Shown one piece after another: positions 36,801-44,797 of a stretch of DNA of 46,004 nt; positions within the stretch are counted from its first letter, which is position 1; every line of letters starts with the position of its first letter. The notes beneath the pieces were generated by a model. The model searched no databases. It was given only the letters and a program-made list of their open reading frames with translations, and was not told the origin of the DNA. The position numbers were made by a program, and so were the translations under genes. Origin of the DNA: Marinifilum sp. (GTDB lineage Bacteria > Bacteroidota > Bacteroidia > Bacteroidales > CG2-30-32-10); assembly GCA_020718065.1 (NCBI GenBank), contig DYDE01000003.1:1-46004 (forward strand). The letters run 5' to 3'.

Positions 36801-37214
36801 CTATTTGGGATCCAAAAGAATATCCATTATTTTTGGCCCATCTAGGTCGAGATTAGGAACGTGATCAAATGTTAAAGTGGTATCTTTGTCCTTAAAGCTT
36901 CCATTCTGATTGCTATCTATATCTTTAAAGCTAAAGGAAAAAGTTTTTTGGTCGCCATAACCTTGATAATAAATACTATAATCTCCGGTACTGTTAGATT
37001 TAACAGTATTTTGATTATTTGATATGCTTATCTGGTCGATTGGTTGATTGGTATTGCTTGCTTTTATTTTTCCTTTTAAAAAAAAGTAAGTTTGACTTTC
37101 TGTACCATATTTCTTACAGGAAGATGGCATGATCCCTAAAATTAAAACAATAAATGTAAGTATTGCATTTTGTTTTCTAAGAAAGTAAAGTTTGATTTTG
37201 TTATGGAAGGTCAT
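36801..37214 (-). CDS. Small lipoprotein with carboxypeptidase-regulatory-like domain
   Basis: A 137-aa predicted lipoprotein. A hydrophobic leader (ILTFIVLILGIMPSSC) ends in Cys33, a relaxed Bacteroidota lipobox. It is followed by a short region resembling CarboxypepD_reg folds: FLKGKIKASNTNQPIDQISI, then STGDYSIYY and FSFKDIDSNQNGSFKDKDTTLTF. The layout recalls small lipoproteins found next to radical SAM genes in some Bacteroidota, but no such gene lies beside it here. It is likely anchored in a membrane. A good promoter (37260-37294) precedes it. Function unknown. Confidence 0.75.
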   Translation of the reverse strand: MTFHNKIKLYFLRKQNAILTFIVLILGIMPSSCKKYGTESQTYFFLKGKIKASNTNQPIDQISISNNQNTVKSNSTGDYSIYYQGYGDQKTFSFSFKDIDSNQNGSFKDKDTTLTFDHVPNLDLDGPKIMDILLDPK

Positions 37215-37259
37215 TTTTTGTTTGTATTTGATAATTGCTTCATGCTTGTCTTTTCTTTA

Positions 37260-37294
37260 CAAATATAAATAAATATAACAAATAGGAAAACAAA
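37260..37294 (-). promoter_or_regulatory. Bacteroidota-type promoter for the lipoprotein gene
   Basis: On the minus strand, TATATTTG (plus 37260-37267) matches TAnnTTTG, with TTTG (plus 37291-37294) 23 bases upstream. This is the same spacing as the promoter before the acyltransferase. The predicted leader is about 40 bases. Confidence 0.5.
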
Positions 37295-37360
37295 TTCCGG
37301 TTTTGCAAAATCTATGTTAATACAATAAAATTATTGCTTGTTTCATTTGTATTGAAAATT

Positions 37361-37620
37361 AGTTATAGGGATAAAATAAATTTTACAAAGGATAAATAAA
37401 ATTTAGCATAAGAATAAATTAAATTAGCAAAGGTGAAATAATTTATAACAAGTAAAAAAATAATTAAAGCACATGTAAAAATTAATATATCTTATGCGAA
37501 ATGAAATATATCACAGGAAAATTAATATATCACAAAGGATAAATAAAAATATTCATTTGTAAAAAAATAGTAAGCAAAGGATAAAATAAATATTATTTGT
37601 GTAAAATATATTTTAGCACT
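37361..37620. repeat. Degenerate tandem units of about 20 bases in a 597-bp gene-free stretch
   Basis: The gap 37215-37811 has no convincing gene. Within it, about 12 AT-rich units of 19-25 bases follow one another. Many start with a CA-containing trimer and continue with an AAGGATAAATAAA-like core. The clearest core copies begin at 37385, 37426, 37531 and 37573. The rest of the gap holds a minus promoter for the lipoprotein gene, a plus -7 box at 37636 and about 160 bases of leader before the next gene. Confidence 0.5.
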
Positions 37621-37635
37621 TTACTAATAGTTCAG

Positions 37636-37643
37636 TATCTTTG
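37636..37643 (+). promoter_or_regulatory. -7 box upstream of the 245-aa orphan gene
   Basis: TATCTTTG matches TAnnTTTG. The same octamer precedes the T9SS cargo gene at 38745. It would give a leader of about 160 bases, which is long for this window. Confidence 0.4.
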
Positions 37644-37811
37644 TTTTAATAAATAGTACAATTTAATAGAAGATATATTCAGACTTAATTTTGAAAAATA
37701 CAATTGATGGAATGACAGGGTGATATCTAACAATGAATAAACCCCTTGAATGAATGTAAGTATAAGGGCATCATTAGAAGAAAACGTTTTTACAACTAAA
37801 TAAAACAACCC

Positions 37812-38549
37812 ATGAAATTAAAAAAAGGACGTTATTTGCCAAGCAGCCATTTAGAAAAGTTGATATGGTTTAGAACTTTCAAAACCAAACTAGCTGATAT
37901 TGCGGAAAAACTTAGCATTTCCCCAACTGAAATGAGTGCAGTAGAAAAAGATTTTCTTGCGTATGAATATATAGTAACGATGGTTGAGATATTTAAATTG
38001 GGAAGTAAAGAACGTACAAGTTTTCGTGAACTGCTGGCATATGATAAATCAAATATAACAATAAGTAGAATGCCACAATTGCCAAATTTTCCTGAAGAAC
38101 CGGAGGTTGTACCTCCTGGTATTTTTACAAGGCTTGCTAAATTGGTGCAGCGGATAAAATATCACCCAAAATACAATGAAGCGATAGGTAAAGGTCTGGG
38201 AATAATTGGACCAGAAAAAGTAATTGAACTTGAAAAACTGATACCTCGGATCAAAGTTAAAACAACTTCTAACACGGGTATTACTTTGGGTTTTATTAAA
38301 GGCAGTATGGAAGGAGTGATTATATTTTCAGGCACTATTCATAATGATGATGAAAATTCCACCGAAGTAAACTTTGAATGGAATGAAATAGGAAGGGTTA
38401 CACGTTCCCCCTTTATAGACGACAGGCCAAATAAAGTACAAAAACCAGAAACACGTTATTATAGGGCAAGGTATTTTAAAAATGATACAATGGTTGGAGA
38501 CAATTCTAGCATTATAAAAGTGGTGGCAGAGGTGTATGGGACGGAGTGA
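37812..38549 (+). CDS. Conserved-looking hypothetical protein, 245 aa
   Basis: No recognised family. The protein has no signal peptide or membrane helix. The N-terminal 120 residues are mainly helical and charged (LEKLIWFRTFKTKLADIAEKL, TEMSAVEKDFLAYEYIVTMV). A middle segment is proline-rich (PQLPNFPEEPEVVPPGIF). The C-terminal third is beta-rich with a fibronectin type III-like ending, TRYYRARYFKNDTMVGDNSS. Similar orphan proteins occur in other Bacteroidota by my recollection, without known function. It has its own -7 box and a repeat-rich upstream region. The clean ATG and consistent frame argue for a real gene. Confidence 0.7.
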   Translation: MKLKKGRYLPSSHLEKLIWFRTFKTKLADIAEKLSISPTEMSAVEKDFLAYEYIVTMVEIFKLGSKERTSFRELLAYDKSNITISRMPQLPNFPEEPEVVPPGIFTRLAKLVQRIKYHPKYNEAIGKGLGIIGPEKVIELEKLIPRIKVKTTSNTGITLGFIKGSMEGVIIFSGTIHNDDENSTEVNFEWNEIGRVTRSPFIDDRPNKVQKPETRYYRARYFKNDTMVGDNSSIIKVVAEVYGTE

Positions 38550-38721
38550 TTTTACTGTTCTTTTATAGAAAAAACTCTTTTAAATAGTGGGATAATGAAT
38601 TGTTAGATGATGAACATTTCCAAAACAATTAATATAAGACCCATTATTATTTCAAATTCATTAAAAACTCTTTTTGGGGATAAGTTATTTTATTGTAAAC
38701 AATTAAAAACAAGCAATAAAA

Positions 38722-38752
38722 TTGTTCAAAACGTATCAAAATAGTATCTTTG
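38722..38752 (+). promoter_or_regulatory. Bacteroidota-type promoter for the T9SS cargo gene
   Basis: TTG at 38722-38724 and TATCTTTG at 38745-38752 are separated by 20 bases, matching the -33/-7 arrangement. The predicted start site lies about 13 bases before the ATG at 38772. Confidence 0.55.
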
Positions 38753-38771
38753 AAATGTTTATAAAACGATA

Positions 38772-41366
38772 ATGATGAAAAAAATATACATTTCTATTTG
38801 TTTGATGTTAATTACAGGATTTGGTTTTGCACAATGGATAAGGCAAAATGTATTACCACAAGGAAATACTAATTTAACATCTGTAAAGTTTTTAGATTCT
38901 CTCACTGGTTATGCAGTTGGAGCTAATGGGAAAATAATAAAGACATCTGATGGTGGTGTTAATTGGATTACACAAACAACTAATACAACTAGAAGTTTTA
39001 CTTCACTTTGTTTTGTTAATTCAGACACAGGCTTTGTTGTTGGAAATTCTGGCACCATTATCAAGACTACAGATGGAGGAAATAATTGGACTGCACTTAT
39101 CAGTGGCACCACTAAAAATCTAAATTCTGTTTGTTTTATTGATATGGACACAGCCTATGCTGTTGGAATTAATGGTACTATTTTGAAAACAACAAATGCG
39201 GGAAATAGTTGGTTTTCTCAAATCAGTGGCACAACAAACGAGTTGTTTTCAGTTTTTTTTTCTAATCCAAATACCGTGTATGTGGTTGGGAATACAGGCA
39301 CTATTCTGAAAACAACCAACGGTGGGATAAATTGGAGTTTGTTAAATGCCAGTACTACAAAAAATTTATTTTCATTATATTTTAGTGATTCAAATACAGG
39401 CTATGTAGCTGGTGATAATGGTTTGTTGATAAAGACAACAAATGGTGGAAACAACTGGATCACCCAGTTAAATTATGGAAGTGGATATGCATTAAAATCT
39501 GTGGATTTTATAAATGCAAACACAGGAATTGTGGTTGGGAAGTATGGTATAATATTCAAAACCACAAATGCAGGTAATAATTGGGCAATACAACCGTGTG
39601 GTGTAAGTACATTCTTTAATTCCGTTTGTTATCAGGATATTGATATCGCATATGCAGTGGGGAGTTCTGGTGCTATCATAAAAACCACAAATGGAGGCAA
39701 TAATTGGTTTGAAATAAATGGTACTTCTAATTTTCTAAATTCTGTTTTTTTTACAAATACAAATTCTGGCTATGCAGTTGGATCTTGTGGTGTAATTATG
39801 AAAACAACAGATGGCGGAACCAAATGGATAAAGAAAGAAAGTGGAACTTTTGAACACCTCTCTTCTGTTTGTTTTACTGATTCTGTTACGGGTTACATAG
39901 TTGGGGGCACTCCTTATACTAGCAATGTTATTCTTAAAACCACCAATGCAGGGGAGAATTGGACTCAACAGATAAGTGGGACATGGAAATCATTAAATTC
40001 CGTTTATTTTACTGATGCCAATATAGGTTATGCTGCAGGAAATTATGAATCTCCTAGTATATTTTTAAAAACAACAAATGGTGGCAATAACTGGGAAATC
40101 CAAAGATCTGCGCCCCAAGAACATATATATTCAATTTTTTTTACTAATTCAAGTATTGGTTTTGCTACTGGATTTCATAATAGTAATCATCCTCCGTTTG
40201 GGGGTGATGAGTTTGTATTGAAAACCACCAATGGTGGCAGCAGTTGGTCGGAGCAATTAATAATTCCTAGTTATTCATTTTTATATGCAATTTATTTTAC
40301 TGATGTGAATAATGGATATATGTCTGGAGAATATGGATATATATATAAAACGACCAATGGAGGTATTGATTGGGTTCTACAAACAGTTAGTGGCTTAAAT
40401 TCTAACTCAATTAGTTTTCCTGATACAAATAATGGATATATAGTTGGAGATTATGGTGGCATCATAAAAACAACAAATGCAGGTCTTAACTGGATAAACC
40501 AAACAAGCGGGATTACAGAAAATTTAAGATCGGTTTATTTTGCTGATGCAAATATTGGTTATGCGGTTGGGGCTAATGGTACCATAATAAAAACCACCAA
40601 TGGAGGCATTTCTCTTCCGAGGCAGCCTACTACACCAACTGGGACAAATGCATTATGCATTAATTCGTCAAATTCTGATTATACAACTTCTGGTTCTTTC
40701 GATGCCACATCATACATATGGGAAATAAGCCCATCTACTGCGGGGACCATAAGTGGAAATGGACTAGTTGGAACAGTGGATTGGAATGATACCTTTATCG
40801 GATCAGCACAAATTACAGTAAAAGGGCATAATTTCTTGGGAGATGGACCTCTCTCAATACCTTGCAATGTTACAATATATGATAATCCACAAAACCCAAC
40901 AATCTCCCAAAATCTTTCAGTATTATCTTCAAGTGTATCTGCCGGTAATCAATGGTATTTAAATGGGACTATTATTCCAGGGGCAACAAATCAAAGCCAT
41001 ACTTGTACTGTAAATGGGGATTATTTTGATATTGTTACTTTGAATGGATGTAACTCCGACATTTCCAATATCATTAGTATTGCAAATGCTGGGTTTAATT
41101 TAATAGAAAATAATAAATTATTTAACATATTCCCCAATCCTGTTCAGAATAAAATAATACTTATAATTAATCAGACAGATTTGGGAAAATTAACAGGAGC
41201 TAAATTATTAATAAACAACATACAAGGCAAACTTTTATTTCAACAACAACTCACGCAAAACAACTCCGAAATAGACATCTCCCAATTGCCACAAGGAGTT
41301 TATATCGCAAAGATAATATTAAACGATGGGAGTGTGTTGCAGGATAAGTTTGTGGTAGTGAGATAA
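38772..41366 (+). CDS. Secreted YCF48/BNR-repeat protein with T9SS type A sorting domain
   Basis: An 864-aa secreted protein. A signal peptide is clear at residues 1-20 (KKIYISICLMLITGFGFAQ). Residues about 35-615 hold 14 copies of a 38-50-aa repeat ending in the IIKTTNGGNNW type motif. This is the YCF48/photosystem-II-assembly-like propeller repeat, probably two seven-bladed propellers. Residues about 620-775 are PKD- or Ig-like. The last 80 residues carry the T9SS type A sorting signal, starting NIFPNPVQNKI and ending GVYIAKIILNDGSVLQDKFVVVR. SprA, encoded 4.7 kb upstream, is the expected exit channel. The biological target is unknown; adhesion or environmental binding is a guess. Confidence 0.92.
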   Translation: MMKKIYISICLMLITGFGFAQWIRQNVLPQGNTNLTSVKFLDSLTGYAVGANGKIIKTSDGGVNWITQTTNTTRSFTSLCFVNSDTGFVVGNSGTIIKTTDGGNNWTALISGTTKNLNSVCFIDMDTAYAVGINGTILKTTNAGNSWFSQISGTTNELFSVFFSNPNTVYVVGNTGTILKTTNGGINWSLLNASTTKNLFSLYFSDSNTGYVAGDNGLLIKTTNGGNNWITQLNYGSGYALKSVDFINANTGIVVGKYGIIFKTTNAGNNWAIQPCGVSTFFNSVCYQDIDIAYAVGSSGAIIKTTNGGNNWFEINGTSNFLNSVFFTNTNSGYAVGSCGVIMKTTDGGTKWIKKESGTFEHLSSVCFTDSVTGYIVGGTPYTSNVILKTTNAGENWTQQISGTWKSLNSVYFTDANIGYAAGNYESPSIFLKTTNGGNNWEIQRSAPQEHIYSIFFTNSSIGFATGFHNSNHPPFGGDEFVLKTTNGGSSWSEQLIIPSYSFLYAIYFTDVNNGYMSGEYGYIYKTTNGGIDWVLQTVSGLNSNSISFPDTNNGYIVGDYGGIIKTTNAGLNWINQTSGITENLRSVYFADANIGYAVGANGTIIKTTNGGISLPRQPTTPTGTNALCINSSNSDYTTSGSFDATSYIWEISPSTAGTISGNGLVGTVDWNDTFIGSAQITVKGHNFLGDGPLSIPCNVTIYDNPQNPTISQNLSVLSSSVSAGNQWYLNGTIIPGATNQSHTCTVNGDYFDIVTLNGCNSDISNIISIANAGFNLIENNKLFNIFPNPVQNKIILIINQTDLGKLTGAKLLINNIQGKLLFQQQLTQNNSEIDISQLPQGVYIAKIILNDGSVLQDKFVVVR
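38874..40617 (+). repeat. Fourteen coding tandem repeats (about 115-150 bp each)
   Basis: Each unit encodes a variant of GYAVGxNGxIIKTTNGGxNW plus a beta-rich linker with SGT and LxSVxFxD. Nucleotide copies are diverged but keep the AAAACAACAAATGG-like core. Blades 9 to 11 are longer, with insertions before the KTTN motif, up to HNSNHPPFGGDE in blade 11. Confidence 0.85.
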
Positions 41367-41380
41367 AATGCAGAAAAGTT

Positions 41381-42811
41381 TTATAACTGTTTTCTGATTA
41401 TATTCTTTCTGAAGAGCAAATAAGACAGAATACTGCAAACAAAACCAAGCAAAACTATAATTCCAATATAAATGTGTTGTGTTTGCTTATTATTTCTGTT
41501 TGGTTCTGTTTCTTTCGTATTTATTGGTTTTATATTAGAATAAAATATAGAATCAGATGCTGTGTTTTCTTCATCTATATTTATCAGGGGAGAAGTAATG
41601 GTTAAAGAATCTTTCAGACCATTATAAAGACTTAAATACTGGTATGCTTTTTCAAAATCTTTGGTGTTATAATAAGCATCACTCAGACATTGATAAATAT
41701 CTGCCATTTCCTCTTTGGCATCAATACTTTTCGTAATTTCAAGACCCTGATGGAAGTAGTCGAGTGCTTTTATACTATTGTTTTGCAACATAAGATTACG
41801 TCCAATCAACGTTAGTGTGTAAGCTATTTTTCTATTGTCTTCGAGTTCTTCATTTAATTTAAGAGATTGAAAAAAGTAATCGTTGGAAGTGTTATAGTTT
41901 TTCTTTTCGCTGTATATCAATCCAATATTTGATAAGGTGGTTGCCAATCCCGATACATCCGATATTTCTTCCCGAATAAGCAATGCTTCATTATAATAAA
42001 CAAGCGCATTCTTAAAATCTTCAATTTCGTATAGTACCCAACCTAAATTGTTAAGACATTTTGCTTTTAAATCCAAATTATTATTCTTAATTGAAATGTC
42101 AAGCGCTTTGTAATAGTTCTCAATAGCTTGTTTCAAATAGCCCTGATTGATGTATATAACTCCGATATTGATGAAACATTCGGCTTTTTCGTTTTCTAAT
42201 CCTATTTTTGTATAAATTCCCAATGCTTTTCTATAGCTTTTTATAGCCTGTTCGTATCTTCCAAGGCAATCATAAACAGTACCTAAATTAATCAGACATG
42301 TTGCAACGCCTTCTAAATTATTTTGTCCTTCATCAATGATTAATGATTTATTATATACATCCAAAGCCTTATAATACTCGCTCTGTATTTGATAAATAAT
42401 ACCTAAATTATTGTAAAGGGCAGAAATAGCTGTACTATCGTTTATTTTTTCTCCCAAAAGTAAAGCCTTATAATAATAACTTTCCGCAATATCAAGATTC
42501 CCGGTAAAATAATAAATAATGCCAATATCTTTTAATGCCCTCACTTGTTGTTTTTCGTTTCCACTATTCTCCGAAAGTCGAAAAGCTTCCTCTGCATAAT
42601 AGAGTGCTTTTTTTCGATCGCTACCTCTCACCTCTTCAGATAATTGAAGAAGTAAATCCGCTTTTAGATTTGGGTTTTCGGTAACATTTAGCTTTTGCTC
42701 GAGCTCTTGAACAGCATTCTGAGAATAGGAGGGAAGGGTAAATAAAAAAATAAGGATTAATATTAAAACAAAAGAATGTATGGAAAATGATAAATAATTG
42801 ATTCTGCTCAT
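41381..42811 (-). CDS. Tetratricopeptide-repeat membrane protein
   Basis: A 476-aa protein. A signal peptide or anchor lies at residues 10-30 (SFVLILILIFLFTLPSYSQ). About nine to ten TPR units of 34-40 residues follow, for example ALYNNLGIIYQIQSEYYKALDVYNKSL and ATTLSNIGLIYSEKKNYNTSNDYFFQSL. A single membrane helix (YIGIIVLLGFVCSILSYLLF) ends the protein, with only nine basic residues after it. Many Bacteroidota relatives continue into a histidine kinase or HTH domain, which is absent here. It lies 6 bp after the comEA-like gene and ends 14 bp from the convergent repeat-protein gene. It may act as a periplasmic scaffold. Confidence 0.85.
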   Translation of the reverse strand: MSRINYLSFSIHSFVLILILIFLFTLPSYSQNAVQELEQKLNVTENPNLKADLLLQLSEEVRGSDRKKALYYAEEAFRLSENSGNEKQQVRALKDIGIIYYFTGNLDIAESYYYKALLLGEKINDSTAISALYNNLGIIYQIQSEYYKALDVYNKSLIIDEGQNNLEGVATCLINLGTVYDCLGRYEQAIKSYRKALGIYTKIGLENEKAECFINIGVIYINQGYLKQAIENYYKALDISIKNNNLDLKAKCLNNLGWVLYEIEDFKNALVYYNEALLIREEISDVSGLATTLSNIGLIYSEKKNYNTSNDYFFQSLKLNEELEDNRKIAYTLTLIGRNLMLQNNSIKALDYFHQGLEITKSIDAKEEMADIYQCLSDAYYNTKDFEKAYQYLSLYNGLKDSLTITSPLINIDEENTASDSIFYSNIKPINTKETEPNRNNKQTQHIYIGIIVLLGFVCSILSYLLFRKNIIRKQL

Positions 42812-42817
42812 AGGTTG

Positions 42818-43774
42818 TTACTTCACAGTTAAATAAGGTGCAATTTTATTATATAAAGCATCATAAACAAGCGCAGATTTCTTAATATCTTCAACTTTAG
42901 CGTATTTTCCATGCTTATCTCTATAATTTACAATAGCTTTAGCCACAAACAAATCAATATAGGGATGTTTTTTAAAATCATTAACTCCAGCATCATTGAT
43001 ATTGATCTTTTGGATATTATATGGTTTAACAATTAAATTTTTAGCAATGGCATTGTATTTTAAGCTATCGATTCCCCACACTTCTTTTATCTGTTCTTTT
43101 TTTACATATCCTCCTAATCTTTCGCGGTATTTGATAATGTTCTTTGCAAAAGCAGGACCTATTCCTCTCAATTTCATAAACTCAGTGGTGTCGGCAATAT
43201 TAATATCAACGATTATATTGTCATCTTTAGGAACATAGTTTTTATTTTCTGCTACATCGGTCTTGTTTTCGATTTTGTTTTCCGGAATAACAATAAAGGG
43301 AGCTAAAATATTATATTCGCTTTCGCTTATACCATATATTTTCTTTAGATCTTCGGGTTTATAGAATTTTCCCCCTTTCGATTCGTAGTTTTTTATTGTT
43401 TTGATTTGTTTATCGGTTAAGCCCAGTTCTTTCCATTTCACTTCCTGCAAATCGTTCGGATTGAAAAGAAAGGGATTAAGTTTGCTTTTTGCAACTGATT
43501 CGTCAATATTATTGAAATTGAAACTTTCTTTGGGCTTGTAAGTTGATTCTTTGATGTTTTCTTTTAATTTTAACTGAAAGGTGCTGATGTCTTTTTCGAA
43601 CTGCGAAAAATCTGGTTTTGAATTATGATAAAAACTTACAATAAGAAAGGGTATAATAATTAAAATGAAGAAGATTCCCAGCAAAATCAATACTCCATTT
43701 CTTTCGGATTTTGTAAAAGAAAAATAATTTTTAAAAAGTTCTTTCAATCTGTTACAAAGATTTTTATAAAACAA
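42818..43774 (-). CDS. ComEA-like helix-hairpin-helix membrane protein
   Basis: A 318-aa protein with a membrane helix near residues 28-48 (GVLILLGIFFILIIIPFLIV) and three helix-hairpin-helix units. These are around LTDKQIKTIKNYESKGGKFYKPEDLKKI, FMKLRGIGPAFAKNIIKYRERLGGYVKKEQI and VAKAIVNYRDKHGKYAKVEDI. Such HhH units bind DNA backbone in ComEA during uptake, but in Bacteroidota similar proteins exist without a shown role. Start is uncertain: TTG at 43774 is the longest, and a TTG at 43747 (ten codons in) is also possible. It is probably co-transcribed with the TPR gene downstream. Confidence 0.82.
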   Translation of the reverse strand: MFYKNLCNRLKELFKNYFSFTKSERNGVLILLGIFFILIIIPFLIVSFYHNSKPDFSQFEKDISTFQLKLKENIKESTYKPKESFNFNNIDESVAKSKLNPFLFNPNDLQEVKWKELGLTDKQIKTIKNYESKGGKFYKPEDLKKIYGISESEYNILAPFIVIPENKIENKTDVAENKNYVPKDDNIIVDINIADTTEFMKLRGIGPAFAKNIIKYRERLGGYVKKEQIKEVWGIDSLKYNAIAKNLIVKPYNIQKININDAGVNDFKKHPYIDLFVAKAIVNYRDKHGKYAKVEDIKKSALVYDALYNKIAPYLTVK

Positions 43775-43830
43775 AAATAAAGATATTATACTATGTTTAA
43801 CAAATTTATTTGATGAATTTTATTTTATTA

Positions 43831-43934
43831 TTTCTCGCAGAAACTTTTTCTTATTTCTCGCAAAGACGCTAAACCGCAAAGGCTTAAAATAATATTTTTT
43901 TATTTTTATAGCTTCTTTGCGTCTTTGCGAGAAA
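43831..43934. repeat. REP/MITE-like inverted repeat
   Basis: A 16-base arm TTTCTCGCAAAGACGC (43854-43869) has its exact reverse complement at 43919-43934, with a 49-base spacer holding CCGCAAAGGC and a T-rich run. A partial extra copy, TTTCTCGCA, is at 43831-43839. The motif recalls repeats of the CTTTGCGTCTTTGCGAGA type scattered in many genomes. It lies in the divergent gap between the ComEA-like and four-helix genes. Confidence 0.65.
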
Positions 43935-43999
43935 AAACAATTAAACAAGGCTGGTAATTCAAAAATTGAATCCTCATTTTATAATTGTCGGAAATTTTA

Positions 44000-44007
44000 T
44001 ACCTTTG
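44000..44007 (+). promoter_or_regulatory. -7 box upstream of the four-helix membrane protein
   Basis: TACCTTTG matches TAnnTTTG, 17 bases before the chosen ATG at 44025. A start here makes the upstream in-frame extension from 43917 non-coding. Confidence 0.5.
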
Positions 44008-44024
44008 ATACAAACAAAAGAGAG

Positions 44025-44768
44025 ATGTCTTCAATAAAAAACAAAAAACGAAGAACAGCAAACCGCTCATTAATATTCTTATTGCTTGGATTGTTTATGA
44101 TGTTTGGGCCAATCAATCTTGGATGGGTTGATGGAATGGGAGGGGGCTTTGCATTGGCTGTATTTGGCTTACTTATAGCAGTAACTGGCTTTGTTTCATG
44201 GATTATATTTTTGAAACTTGCTCGCAGGCAGGATGCTATTTTATCGGGAAAAAACCTTATTGTTCATTGGAAATACCAGCTAGAAGAGTGGCAAAAATAT
44301 ACAGAAAACGAATACAAGACCGATAGAAGAGGAAAGAAGATCCTTTTTTTTATTGTAGCTGCATTTGCATTGTTCTTTGGAGTACTTTTTTTTATTCTTG
44401 ACCCCGAAAATGGCATTTATGTTTTGTTTGTAATGCTTGGATTAATAGCTATTATAGGACTAACAGCTATTCTTTCTACAAGATTCTCTTACCAGCAGAA
44501 TAAAAAGTATCTAGGCGAAGCTATTATCTCAAAAGATGGAGTTTACCTGAATAAACAGTTACATGTATGGAATATAATATCATCTCATCTTGATTCTGTT
44601 GAATTAATTTCAGAAGAAGATCCTCCCGAAATTGAATTCACGTATTCTACATCGGGATATAGAAATAATAATACTTATTCTGCCAGGGTTCCGGTTCCAA
44701 AAGGACAGGAAGCAATGGCTTTGCATGTGGTAGAGGTTTTTAATAATGAGGTAATAAAAAGATCATAG
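44025..44768 (+). CDS. Four-helix membrane protein, function unknown
   Basis: A 247-aa protein that I do not recognise. A basic N-terminus (MSSIKNKKRRTANRS) leads into two helices (SLIFLLLGLFMMFGPINLG; FALAVFGLLIAVTGFVSWIIF). A cytoplasmic loop with KYQLEEWQKYTENEYKTDRRGKK follows, then two more helices (ILFFIVAAFALFFGVLFFIL; IYVLFVMLGLIAIIGLTAIL), and a soluble beta-rich tail of about 75 residues with HLDSVELISEEDPPEIEFTYST. The ATG at 44025 is preferred because a -7 box and a repeat occupy the longer frame. It precedes the acyl-CoA synthetase by 29 bp. Confidence 0.75.
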   Translation: MSSIKNKKRRTANRSLIFLLLGLFMMFGPINLGWVDGMGGGFALAVFGLLIAVTGFVSWIIFLKLARRQDAILSGKNLIVHWKYQLEEWQKYTENEYKTDRRGKKILFFIVAAFALFFGVLFFILDPENGIYVLFVMLGLIAIIGLTAILSTRFSYQQNKKYLGEAIISKDGVYLNKQLHVWNIISSHLDSVELISEEDPPEIEFTYSTSGYRNNNTYSARVPVPKGQEAMALHVVEVFNNEVIKRS

Positions 44769-44797
44769 AAATCTAATATTTAGAAATTATTGAACCA

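Noticed and set aside
37361-37620. CRISPR-like array
   Set aside because: Units are degenerate, about 20 bases, AT-rich and without constant repeats or unique spacers, and no cas gene is present.
38874-40617. Non-coding satellite or CRISPR array
   Set aside because: The repetition is explained by in-frame YCF48-type protein repeats in one continuous gene.
43917-44024. N-terminal extension of the four-helix protein
   Set aside because: The stretch overlaps the arm of an inverted repeat and a -7 box, and encodes an untypical polar segment before the natural basic start.
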